Below the pieces are notes generated by a model. The model made no database searches. It worked only from the letters and a program-made list of their open reading frames with translations, and was not told where the DNA came from. 64,000 nucleotides of DNA, taken from assembly GCA_014529385.2 (NCBI GenBank), contig CM043970.1, forward strand, positions 60,495,023 through 60,559,022. The letters are read 5' to 3'. The stretch comes from Adiantum capillus-veneris (taxonomy: Eukaryota; Streptophyta; Polypodiopsida; Polypodiales; Pteridaceae). The position numbers and the translations under genes were made by a program. Below, piece after piece: positions 22,101 through 34,300 of this stretch. Numbering within the stretch: the first letter of the stretch is position 1; each line of letters starts with the position of its first letter.

Positions 22101-25100
22101 TGTACCTTGGTGATAATTTTGCTTGCAATATTGAGGGAATGGGTACTATGCGTTTGGCTCTTAACAATGGTCAAGAGCTTGTGTTGAATGATGTCAGGTT
22201 TGTACCAAGCATTAAGAAAAGTTTGCTATCTGTTGGCCAGTTAGATGCACATGGTTATACGACCGTTTTTGTTGGGAGTTCATGGAAGTTGCTTAAGGGC
22301 TCTATGCTTGTTGCAAAAGGGTCTAAAAGAGGTATTTTCTACTATCTTCGATGCAAAGCTTTGCCTGGCAAGTTTCTTGTTGTTGTTGAAGTTGCTTCAC
22401 ACACGGGATTGTGGCATAAGAGACTTGGCCATATGAGCCAAAAGGATATTGATGTGCTTTCCTCTCTGAAAAGGGTTGATGTAAAAGACAAAAACTTGGA
22501 TTTTTGTAACGATTGTCTTTATGGAAAGCAAAAGAAATCTTCTTATTACTCTGGTGTCTCTCGCAAACCTAATCCTCTTAAACTTATTCACTCGGATGTA
22601 TGCACTATGCCTGTTAAGTCTTTTGGTGGTGCATTGTATTTTGTTACATTCATTGATGACTGTACTAGGAAAGGATGGGTGCATTTGTTGAAAAGTAAGA
22701 GTGAGACTTTTAATGCTTTTAAGAAGTTTCATGCTTTTGTCACTACGCAAAAGAGTACTAAGCTTAAATGTCTCAAATCTGATAATGGAAGGAGAGTATG
22801 TATCAGTTGAATTTCAATGTTTTTGTGATGAAAATGGGATTAAAAGGGAGTCAACATCCCCTTATAATCCGTCTTCTAATGGTGTGGCTGAGAGGTATAA
22901 TCGTACTTTATGCAAGAGAGTACGTTGCATGTTGTCCACCGCTAATCTTTCCTAAGAGTTTTGGAGGGAGGCATTGAAACTGCACTTCATATTTGCAATC
23001 GCTCTCCTAATAGTACGCTGAAAAATGACATTCGAGAGGAGGTTTGATCTGGCAAACCTGCCTCTTATGATCATTTGAGAGTATTTGGCTGCAAAGCTTT
23101 TGTCCATGTACGCAATGACTTGAGAACAAAGCTTGATATGAGGTCCATTAAGGGAGTCTTCCTAGGTTATGGGAAAGAAGGTGAAATGGGCTATAGAGTG
23201 TAGTTACCACAATTTAGAAAGGTAATACGCAACCGAGATGTAGTGTTCAATGAGACAAAATTGCTTAAGAATGTTACAAAACCTGATGTTGACAAGAAAA
23301 CAGTTAGATTTCAGATTTCCGTGCCAGCCATTGATGTTGAAGAAGAGAATCATGATGCATTACCGCAAGCTGAAATTGATAATCAACCGGTTAACCTTGA
23401 CCCAGGAGAGGTAGGACATGATATCGATGCTCCTAATGAGGATGGACAACCACCTGGATTGGTTGAAATTGATTTTCAACAGCATGATAGAGCTGAAAAT
23501 GAGTTGCCTTATGATGTAGAACTGTTGTCTGAGAATGTAGATCATTGGGTACGCAGGTCAACTCGTTTGAGAAGGCAACCGCACCCCTCTTTGGATCATG
23601 TAATGTTGGCAGATGAGGGTGAACCTCTTACATATAAAGAGGCCAAATCATGTGAGTCATGTAGTAAGTGGGAGCTTGCAATGCAAGAGGAAATGAAATC
23701 CTTGAATGCGAATGATATTGTGCCATTGCCTAAAGGGAGAAAGGTTGTTCCTAACAAATGGGTGTACAAGATTAAGATTATGGATGAAAAACCCAATACA
23801 AGGCAAGATTGGTTGCAAAAGGATATGCACAGAAAGAAGGAATTGATTTTCAAGAAATCTTTTCCCCTCTTGTAAAGCTTACAACTCTACGTGTTCTTTA
23901 TGCTCTCGTTGCGGTGCTTGATTTGGAATTGAATCAAACATAAATGGATGTAAAGACATCGTTTTTGCATGGTGACATTGAAAAGGACATATACATGAAA
24001 CAACCTGAAGGTTTTGTAGTTCCTACATGTGAGGAACTTGTATGCAAACTGAAAAGAGCTCTGTATGGTTTGAGACAATCATCATGACAGTGGTATAAGA
24101 AGTTTGACACTTTTATGCTGTCTCAAGGCTTTAAACGCACCCATGCAGATCATTGTTTGTATACGAAAAGGGATGAAGCTGGTAGTCCATCATACTTGTT
24201 CTCTATGTTGATGACATGCTGCTTACCGCGAAACATATGACTAGTCTTGATGCTTTGAAACGTAAGCTAAATTCAGCATTTGCTATGAAGGATTTGGGTA
24301 ATGCAAAGCATATTTTGGACATGTAGACTAAAAGAGATAGAAAGCTGGAATTGTTGTTTTTTATCTCAAGAAAGGTACATTGCAAAAGTACTTGACAGAT
24401 TTAATATGGTTGATGCTAAGCCCCTTGGAGTACCTTTACCTCCATACACTAAGCTTAGCAAAGCAGATTGCCCAAAGGATGATGTGGCATTGAAAGCAAT
24501 GAAGGGAATCCCTTATGCATCTTGTGGTTCTCTTATGTATGCTATGGTTGCCACTCGTCCCGACATTGCTTATGCAGTAGGAGTTGTTAGTCGATACATG
24601 TCGAGTCGTGGCAAAGCGCATTGGGAAGTTGTCAAATGCATTCTGTACGCTCATTGAAGAATCGTTTTCCCGGTTTCATCACCGAGGACATTGCTGAGGA
24701 CAACAGTTAAAATAAGGGAGGAAGTGTTACGTCCCTAGTCATCAGGATGGACGTATGAGCTATGTCCAACCGGTGTGAACTAACCCTGTACTCTTAGTTG
24801 AAGGGAGGTTAAGAAGGGTGGTTAAGAAGTCCTATAAATAGGACTGAGGTCTCATTTGTGAGCCATCTTGTGTGATCCCTTGGTAACTCTACCCACACAC
24901 CCGCCTGGTGTAGGCTTGGTGTCATAGGACACCAACCCTTGAGGTAGATCTAGGCTAGCCCGTTGGTTGCAGGCTCCCAGGCTCGTGAAAGCGCGAAGCA
25001 GAAGGTACCGATAGATGCGCGTCGCGATGTAGTGCAGGATTGGGGCAAGAAGCAGGAGGCGGAGTGCAGCAGAGAGGAAGCGCTAGGGATCGAAGCAAGG

Positions 25101-28100
25101 AGGAAGAGAGAGCTCCTACGTTTTTGGGAAAATCACTAATGTTGAGTTGTGGGTTTTCCACTTTTAATATAAGTGACCTTTTAAAAATGTGTCCAGATTC
25201 AATGTGAACTTGGACACATTGAACCTGGACAAAGTAAAAAAAAAATATACATAAAGTGTACATAAGGGCTTATTTAGGGTCTTTAACCCAACAACCTCCC
25301 ACTGAAAGGCACAAATCATGCCTTTAAGTTAACCAACTCCCACCAGTTGTATGCAATGCTGATGTTGAGCCTTATCAAGACTCTTGGTGAGAACATCTAC
25401 AAGGTTATCCTGTGTATGGATCTTAGTTAAGGTGACTAGACCATCCTCCAATACCTGAAGTATGAAGTGGTACCGTACATCTATGTGTTTGGTACGCGCA
25501 TGAAACATGGCATTTTTGACTTAGTTGACAGCACTCCGGCTATCACAACCCAAAAGGGGTGTATGAGCAGGCATGCCAAGTTCTTTTGCAAGTGTGCCCA
25601 ACCAAATAGCTTCCTTTGAAGCTTTTGTGGCTGAAATGTATTCAGCCTCAGTAATACTCAATGTCACAATTTTCTGCAACCTGGAACACCAAGAGACTAC
25701 ACCACCGACAATAGCAAATACATATCCACTGGTAGATTTCTTGGTATCCATGTCAACTGCCATGTCGGCATCACAATATCCTTGCAACTTTAAGTCACTT
25801 TTACCATAACAAATACACTTTGATTGTGTACCTTTCAAAGGTTGATCGGATACTCGAGGTACGAAGCCTTGCAAGACCGCTTGACCGTATGATATAGAAC
25901 CAATTCGGATTCAAGTGGGATATAACGAGTGCCTCCAAACTCAGTACTTCCTTCAGAGGAATCACGAGTTCATCTCGTCCCATCCGCTCCTTCAATTATC
26001 TAACGTGGAACACAGGATGGACAGTAATCTCGAAGGGTAGAGCCAATTTGTAGGAGACCACTAATCTTCATGATAATTTGAAGTGGTCCACAACATCGCA
26101 AAAAATAATTTCGAGCATTGACCAATCTGCATCGTTTTACAATCATTCGGTACCTTAAGGTACACCCACATCCCCTCCTCGAGATTACAAGGCTGTCAAT
26201 GCTAGTTAGCATAAAAGGTGGCGCAATCTTGTGCAATCGTTATACATTCCTTCATGAGCATTTCCTACATTGTCATGCAAGAAATCGGCCACGATTACAT
26301 CTTAACACCTTTGAGTCCAATGGCAATGGGTGGTTTCACCTCATAACAATACATAAGTATAAATGGGGCCTGGGCTATATCCAAGAGCCGAGTGCTTACT
26401 ATTGTTGTAAGCAAATTCAATTTGGGGGAGATATCGTTCCCAATTAGATTGACAACAGGAGACATATACGCAAAGCATGTTCTTTATTGTTTGGTTAATG
26501 CGTTTGGTCTGCCCATTGGTTTCAAGATAAACTGAGGATGACATGCACAAGCGGCTCTCCAACTTTTGGAAGACTATTTTTCAAAAATTACCAATGAACT
26601 TATAATGCCAGTCATGGGCAATTTCCTCGAGCAAACCATAAAGCCTATATAATCGCTCCACAAAGAGTTGAGCTAACTCATGATTACGATGGTTCGAGTA
26701 AGAATAAAGTGCGCCATCTTCGTGAGTCGATCAACGATGACTCAAATGGCATCATGGCCACGATTGATCCACGGCAATCCAACAACAAAATCCATAGGAA
26801 TGCCAGTATATTTCTTGTCGGGAATTTGCAGAGGATGTAAGAGCCCAACATCCTTTTGACGTTCACCTTTGCTGAGCTGACACTGCGCACATACTTCTCA
26901 CCGAAGGCTTTCATCTACGACCAATAAAAGCACCGGCTTACTAAGGCCATAGTACGATGCATGCAAGGGTATCTCGTGCCTGCAGCATCGTGACACTTGA
27001 ATAGGATTTTCTTGTAGGTATTGTTACAGACTTGGACACTCCAAGCAAGAAATCAACAGCAACACACGAATAGAAATTGCAAAATCATTGAGCTTTGACG
27101 AGAGAGAGAGAGAGAGAGAGGAGTTCAACGCCCTTGCCCAAAGTCTGGCGCCCCTTCCGGTATTTCTTTATTATTACTCGCTGCAAAGTATAACTGCCAA
27201 GGGTCCTCTGCTCTCAGACCCTGCAACCAAATTCTCCGCAAAGTGAGGCCCCAAGGGCTCCTTATCAACAGTACAAAGTGTTGCCCAAAAGCACTTCTCC
27301 CAAAAGCGCTAAACCCCAAAAGAATCTGGTCCAAAAAACTTACGCAAAAGCTACCCAAAACTGTCAGTCATCAACAACTCAATTTGTTGAAAACTGTATG
27401 GCATGCCACGTCAACGTGTCAACACGATTTACGAAAATCTCTCTCAGAGTTCAAGCTTTTGTCTTTTAGGGTTTTGGGCCCCTAGGCCGGTGCTCCATTA
27501 GTTCTTTAAGTTGGTCAGTTTCAGTGTGACATGAAACGTTTCGTGGTTTCGGTCGTTTCGGGGTTTCAAGGTTTTGAAACGTTTCGTTTCATAGCATCAA
27601 AAACATGAAACAGGTTTCATAAACGACATTAAATGATATATTAATAAAATATGATAAATATGTATACAATGTAGCACACATGACTCTAGACTTTAATGTT
27701 CACAAGAGAGAGAGAGAGACGTGCTCACTCCTTAGTGCTCACTGCTTAGAAGCGACTTCAAGCGAGCACGATCAAAGAGATGTTCAGTATTGATGACAGT
27801 TAAAACGCAGCCACTAGTTTCATGAATCATAACTGATGCATCATTGATTCATTTAGCAAAGCATTTCTATTGAACAAAGTTTCTGGAAAAAAAGCCCCAA
27901 TTTTAAACGTTTCATAAAAAATGCATGTCCGTTTCATGCGTTTCGGCAAAACGTTTCATAGGTTTCGGGGTTTCGAGTTTTCATCTGCATGAAACGCGTT
28001 TTTATGTCACACTGGTCATTTTAGTTTCTCTTGTCCACTCAACCATTTCTTTTCCAAGTGGTCATGCCACATCATCACTTCGTGACATTCTCCCTTCTTG

Positions 28101-28357
28101 AAAGAATTGTAATCGCCCTCAATCACGCCTGCGAAAAAGTCAAAAAGAGAAAGAGACGTCTCCTCCATAGGAGGATGCATGCTAGCGTCGCCATGCTCAT
28201 GCGGGGCAGCACCGGGTGATGTCATGGCGCCCAGTAGTAGTAGATAGTGATAAACGGGAGTATGTAGTAGAGGCTCGCTTGGGGAAAATGCCCAAGGCAC
28301 TTAATTAAATGAGAAAAATGATAGCAGATATAAAAGAAAACAAGAGATAGCGCAGGA

Positions 28358-28398
<41 letters not shown>

Positions 28399-31300
28399 GT
28401 GTGCGCGTGAGAGTTTGCAATGAACATAGTGATCACAATCTCACTCGTTGGCACCTATTTATAGATAGAATGCTTAACCACCATTGATGCTTAGCCTCCT
28501 TAAAGGAAAGTTTTCCAGGAAACATCCTACAAGCAGGCTTAAAGGCCCTTGATGGTTAACCGCCTCAACGGGAAGCTTCCCACGAAACATCCTACGGGGA
28601 GGCTTAACCCTCCTTAATGCTTCCCAAGAAACATCCAGCAAGAAGGCTGTCACAAATTACTGATGTGTCAAGCCATTGAAGAACGGAGCCAACCTGCAGA
28701 TCCCGATCGAGAAGCCTAAACCCTAAGTGAAGAAGCAGCAATATAAAGAAATACCGAAAGGGGCGCCAAAGTTTGGGGTCAATGCTCTCTAGGGTGGACC
28801 TCCACAACTCCCTGTCTCATGTCGTCTATCTCTTTCAATTCAATTGTTATTGAAGTGCTAAAACTCTGTTCAGTCTGTTCTTTTCTGTCGGCACGTCGTG
28901 CACCTCTCGTGACAATGGTATCAAAGCTTCAGGCGTGTGCTTTTCTAAAAGCACACCGGTCCTACCAAAGAGCATAGAGAGCAAGGTGGCGCTTCCAGAA
29001 ATTTTATTGAAGAAGCTTCGTGCCCCAACCTGGACTTATTAGCCAACCAAAGAGCAGACATAACAAGGTGGCGCTTCCAGAAATTTTATTCAAGAAGCTT
29101 CGTGCCCCAACCACGCACTTATCAACCACTCCCACCCTTACTTCATCGCGCATTGCGCATGCTCTCGTCTTCATCGCTCATGTCTTACAGGGCATAAGGA
29201 AGAGAAGGATCAAAGATTTTTCAAGCCGCTGTTTTTCTCAAAGGCAGTGCCAAGCAATGGTAAAAGTCTATAGCTACCAAGCCGCAAGCTCCAAGAACTT
29301 GGCAAGCTTTCAAGATAAAAAAATTTCCTAAAGTTATATGGTTTCTAACATCTTTCTTTGGAGTATTCTAGCAGAGTGGGGTATCCTAAAATGCTTGCCA
29401 TGGAAACCCTAGCAGATTATAATTACGACATCTCTCAGTGGGTGTCTCTTCTCGAGCTGATAACCTTGGAGGTTCGGTGTGATTGCTATGTCTTGGGACT
29501 AGCATCGCCGCTAGAGGAACACTGTCTGTCCAAGAGCTTGACCATGTTGTGGTCGACTACAACTTTATGGAAGAAATCTAACCCTAATCTTGGTGCACAT
29601 TTCAGGATGGAAAGCCAGTCATCTTTTTGAGCTCGATTGATGTCGAGATTACTTTTTAAGTTTGAGATCTGTTTGAGAACTTGTTCGGTGATCCTTTTTG
29701 GAATTTGTTTGAAATGGATGGTATCTATTGTGAACCTGTCTTGGTGCCGATTTGAATTGTTAGACTCTGGTTTAATATTGGTTTCAATGATTGGTGATCT
29801 TTACTCCTAGGTGGAGTACTGAGAAATGATGTTCGAGAATGCTTGTTCGTACTCATGGCCCAGACCCTTGTGGGTATTAGCAGGGGGGAGTATTGAATGT
29901 TTGAAAAGCGTTGTTTTTACTCATGGCCTAGACCTAGATGGTTATTATGGGGGGAGTATTAAGAAGCCAGAGTCTGGAGTACCGGCTTGTACTGTGTTGA
30001 TGCAATATAAAGAAATACCAAAAGGGGCGAGAAGGTTTGGGGCCAATACTCTCTGGGGTGGAATTCCACCACTCGGTGTCGCGTGTCGTCTCTCTCTTTC
30101 AGTTCAGTTGTTATTGAAGTGCTAAAAGTCTGTTCAGTCTGCCACATGCCCGTCTTCTGACAAAATGAGACTCCTTATTGGATGAGAATCTTCTAGGAAG
30201 TCAACGACCCAAGAAATCAAGAGTTCCGATCTAGAATGAGACTCCCTATTGGATGAGAATCTTCTAGGAAGCCAACGCCCCAAGAAATTAAGAGCTCCGA
30301 ATGCGCTGACATGCTGATGTGACAACCTATACAAATTTTCGTGATTTATGATGCTGGCGTGGCAGGTGTACGGATTTCCTAAAATTACGCTAGCTGATTT
30401 TCAGCATATGCTTTTGGACCAAATGATTTTGAGTTTGAAGCTTTTCATGTAAACTGCTTTTCACAGGCCAAGGGCCTTTAAATATGAGCCAAGGTCTCAT
30501 TCTCTGGCATGCTTCAGTACAAAGGTGCAGAGGGTGGAGTACCGGCAATGTACTGTGTTCAAGCAATATAAAGAAATACCGAAAGGGACGCCAAGGTTTG
30601 GGGCCAATGCTCTCTGGGGTGGAACTCCGCCACTCCCCGTCTCGTGTCGTCTATCGCTTTCACTTCAGTTGTTATTGAAGTGCTAAAAGTCTGTTCAGTC
30701 TGTTCTTTTCAGTCGGCACCTGATGCCTGTCTCGTCACAGAGGCTATTCTCCCTTGGTGCTTCTCCCTTGGTGCTTCGCCACCTCAAGGGGAATCTTCAC
30801 AACAAATTTCCCAATTATGGCGCAAAGAGCATTCAGAAAAATATATCTCTTGTTCCATATTCTCCATGAACCGCTTGCAAAATAAACATACTCCAGAATG
30901 TAAAATCGCTCTTATTTTAATGTGCACACGGACGATACTACCATGTCCTAGGGTGGCAGCTCCCAAGGACACCCTCGTACAAACAATAGCCAAGAGATGA
31001 GCTAAAACTTGAATAACACACCCAGCAACAATGTGACAGGCACTAGCATCAACTTCCACACATGAGAATCCATGTGCAAATCACAAAAAAGAAAAAAAAA
31101 ATTACCATAGATTCTCACCATTGGCTTGCATGTGCAGTCCCTTGCTCTCTCTCTTGCTAGTAGCATCCTATATCACATTATGCAAGTGTGTTGAGAGCTT
31201 GTAAGGCTAGGCCATCATGGCCTCATGAGCTCTAATGGTTTTTTACACGTTCCCATGTCGAACGGTCGAGCAAGAAGACGCTTTGACATTAATGTTACCC

Positions 31301-34300
31301 CCTCGCCGAATCCATCATGCGCACATGACATGAAATAAGCTATACTCACGCATAGACGAGCATAAAGAGCGGACATCAGACTCACCTCCCAAACATAGAG
31401 CCAATCGAGCTCACCACCGAGCCTGGGAACCTGCAGCCAAAGGGCTTGGTGTCCCATACCACCAAGCCCACACCAAGAGGGTGTGTGGAATCTGGATAGA
31501 GCTGCCAAGGACTTACAGTCCAAGTGTGGTGATCACACAAGATGGCTCACAAATGGGACATCAGTCCTATTCATAGGACCTCTTAACCACCCTTCTTAAC
31601 CTCCCTTCAACTAAGGGTGCAAATGATCTCAAGGTTCCAGCACAAAGCACTCACAAGAAAACGCACAAGGATGAGTTACAAAAACAACTATGACCAAGGA
31701 GGTGTAGAGAGTTTCACATGCTTTATCGCCATGTTTGAAACACGTTTGGTTTGTCCCCATCAGAATGTAATGTCTTTCTAATCTCTACGCGCTCTCTAAG
31801 GTGAAATTTGTCAAGAAAACCAAGTATTTGAACTAATTAAAGTAAAGGAAGGGTCAAATACCAGCAATATTACGTCTGCAGAAAATAGAACAAAAAATAT
31901 TACTTCAAGCCATTGCTTGAGATCCTTGGAAAGTGATAAGTGGTTTCTTCCAGCTATTTAATTTATCTTTAACTTATGACATAAAATAGTAGACCACACG
32001 AATGCCACAGAAGTAGATTTTAGATAAAATACCTGACTTAAGCAAACTACTTTGGTTGGAGTCTCATATGTCGACGACACCCCACCTGGCACAATCCCAG
32101 GCATTAGCCCAGCAGATAATGCTGGCACTAGTCCTGGAAAACCTGTCAAGCCTGCACCAGCACCCACTTGCAATGCCAAACTCTGCATGTAAAGAAAACA
32201 GGCTCAAATCTTGCCAACAATAGATCATCAGCTAACAATCAAGACCACAAAAAGATACCGCTTGAGTGAAGGCATTGATCTGGTCTGGTTTTGGCTGCCC
32301 ACTACACCAAAAATAGAAACATTAGCACGGCAAGCTTAACGATTTGGCAAATCTCAAGTCTTCTCTTACCTCGCCGTTGCTCTTCGGACAGTTAAAGTTT
32401 TATCACCCATTTTTAGCCCATTCAATGCTGCACATGCCACATCAGTTACAGCCGGATCCTGTTATGTGATGAAGTGAATAAGATCAATCAAAGTTACAAT
32501 TTCTCCTCTTGGCATTCATATCCAGTATGAATGCTTTCTATGGCCCTAAACTTCCCTACCCCCAGCTCAATAAGCTTCAGGGGAAAAAAAGTCCACCTGA
32601 TAAACACAGAATCCATAGCCCTTTGAATTTCCTGTATCTTGGTCTTTCACTAGATCAAACCCACGAAGAGCACTGCATCATTCAAAAAAAAAGTTTGAAA
32701 CTGTTCACAGAAACTATGATGCTTACTCCTTTAAAAATATGCTCTGCTATCGACAAAAACCAAAAAAATTTGATCAGCACTACTGTACCTGTAAGACAGT
32801 ATTTAACTGATAGGAGCTAAGAGAATGCAAGAGGGTTGTTTGGTGTTTTCGACCCGCAGGGGGGAAGGAAGCGGGGGGGGGGGGGGGGGGGGGGGGCATC
32901 GCACTGATTGTGGGCCTCTATGGCATATGTTGCTGAAACCCCCCACACCTGTTGCTTGGCTTTTACAAATTGTTTTTCTATAGCATGTATGATTTTCTTG
33001 AGGACAAGGGCAAAAAGACCAAGGAATTGACACCCACTCTCCCGAAGGTCATCCTGCTACCTAGGGTGAGAAGCGGTTGGTTCCGTCAGAGCGTGGAGTA
33101 TTCGGGCCTCCCGAATCAGTGTTTTATTTGTCGTCACATGGGCCATCTTGCGAAGGCTTGTCCACGGAGGAGACCCCGACCTTTACTCAGCCCTAGCCTC
33201 CAAGGGCTGGCCAACAGCAACAAACAGAGTCACAAGGTACACAGCCAGAGCCACCCTCCGAGCCTGGGGCTCACGGGGAGGAGGGTTGGCAACAGGTTCG
33301 AGGTCGGCGTCGACAGGGGCCACCACGTCAACCTGGCACTCAGAGTGGTACCCACGCTTCAAGCCAGCAACAATGGGTTCCCACTCAACGGATGGCTTCT
33401 CTTTTCCCCTTTGTGGCAGGGACCAGCCTGAGTGGACTTTGGACGCAGTGTTGGAGTGGCTACAGGCACAGGCCCTCGAGTTCTCTCACCACAAGGGAGG
33501 CCTAGGGGTTTCAGACTTGGTTCAAACTTTGTGGCCGTTGGCCAAGTTCTCAGTGACACCTCCAGACCTGACAAGATATAGACACATTGTGGTACACTTC
33601 TTTGCAAACACGCAGAGCCTGCCATGCTATGTACACATACATGAGAACTCCTGGACAGAGGAGGTTGCCCTAACCACGGCTCGTTCTTCTTGGGCCTGGG
33701 CTAGACACTCTTTGCGGTCACGCCTATCTAAGGGACGCTCGGATGCACATTATTCCCTATCCAAGCCAGCCTCGAAGATAGCACTGTTAGCTGCTGATGT
33801 AGCATCAGTTCTCCCTCGCTCTCCATGAGGATCGTCTCACGAAACGTGCAAGGATAAGGTGGGCCCCAGTTTCAGTGCCAGAGGGGCCGGTTACGTCAGG
33901 AGCTTCAACGATGCCTTGTGAGAGGAGAGATTGATCTTCTTATGCTTCAGGAGCATCATCTGTGTGAGAGCCGCATTAGACGATGTGGTCAGCTTTTGCA
34001 TGGGCGATATGAGGCATTTTGGTCATCTACATTTAGACCTGATGGTATCCAGGGAGGGGTATGTATGACTATTGCGGACTCTTGGCAGGAGGCCATTGTG
34101 CACAGAGGTATTATTGTGCCTAGCAGGGCTCAGTGGATTGCTATGCAGGTTCAAGGATGCCTCTTGGGCTACCTGAACATCTATGCACCCAATGTGGCAA
34201 GTGCACGTGCAGAGTTTTGGTCTCACATTGTAGTCTCTCTGCCGCAAGCAGAGCAATGGTTCATTGGGAGTGACTTCAACATGCTAGAGGACCCCTCATA

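Larger units (their letters stand above)
20305..24657 (+). mobile_element. Ty1/copia element, 5' LTR through RT (degraded)
   Basis: 5' LTR 20305-20575, then a primer site TAGTATCAGAGC like the initiator tRNA-Met site of plant copia. The frame holds gag (about 21040-21660), zinc knuckle [14 protein letters not shown], a protease whose active site reads DYGASFHV instead of D-S/T-G, the GAG-pre-integrase HLGHMS-type region, integrase and RT. There are many stops and frameshifts (for example near 21280, 22790, 22955 and 23875). The RT YVDDML core survives near 24200. It breaks off inside RNase H at about 24657; the missing 3' part is found inverted at 24986-25874. Confidence 0.85.
24658..25874. 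repeat. Inverted segment joining gypsy and copia parts
   Basis: Reading left to right it holds the gypsy 3' coding end and polypurine tract (about 24658-24726, plus), the proximal gypsy LTR (24727-24985, plus), CGAGC read as GCTCG, the copia 3' LTR (24986-25293, minus) and copia RNase H (25521-25874, minus). Turning this block over restores both the gypsy 3' end and the copia RNase H across their breakpoints. Confidence 0.75.
20175..31620 (-). mobile_element. Ty3/gypsy element with nested insertions, minus orientation
   Basis: Two related LTRs in minus orientation bound it: a 5' LTR remnant at 31293-31620 and a 3' LTR split into 20175-20304 and, inverted, 24727-24985. The LTR has a TATA box (CCTATAAATAGG near 24830), starts TGTTACG and ends in GTAACA or CTGACA. 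Inside are integrase remnants (25875-27030). A copia element, a MITE and LTR-B pieces were inserted later. Start of the 5' LTR is lost, so the target duplication cannot be checked. Confidence 0.65.
19610..32032 (-). other. U2AF65 intron 15 (12.4 kb)
   Basis: GTATTT...TTACAG, within UHM coding sequence. It holds the gypsy/copia composite at 20175-31620 with LTR-B fragments and a MITE. The outer parts (19610-20174 and 31621-32032) show nothing I recognise. Confidence 0.9.
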
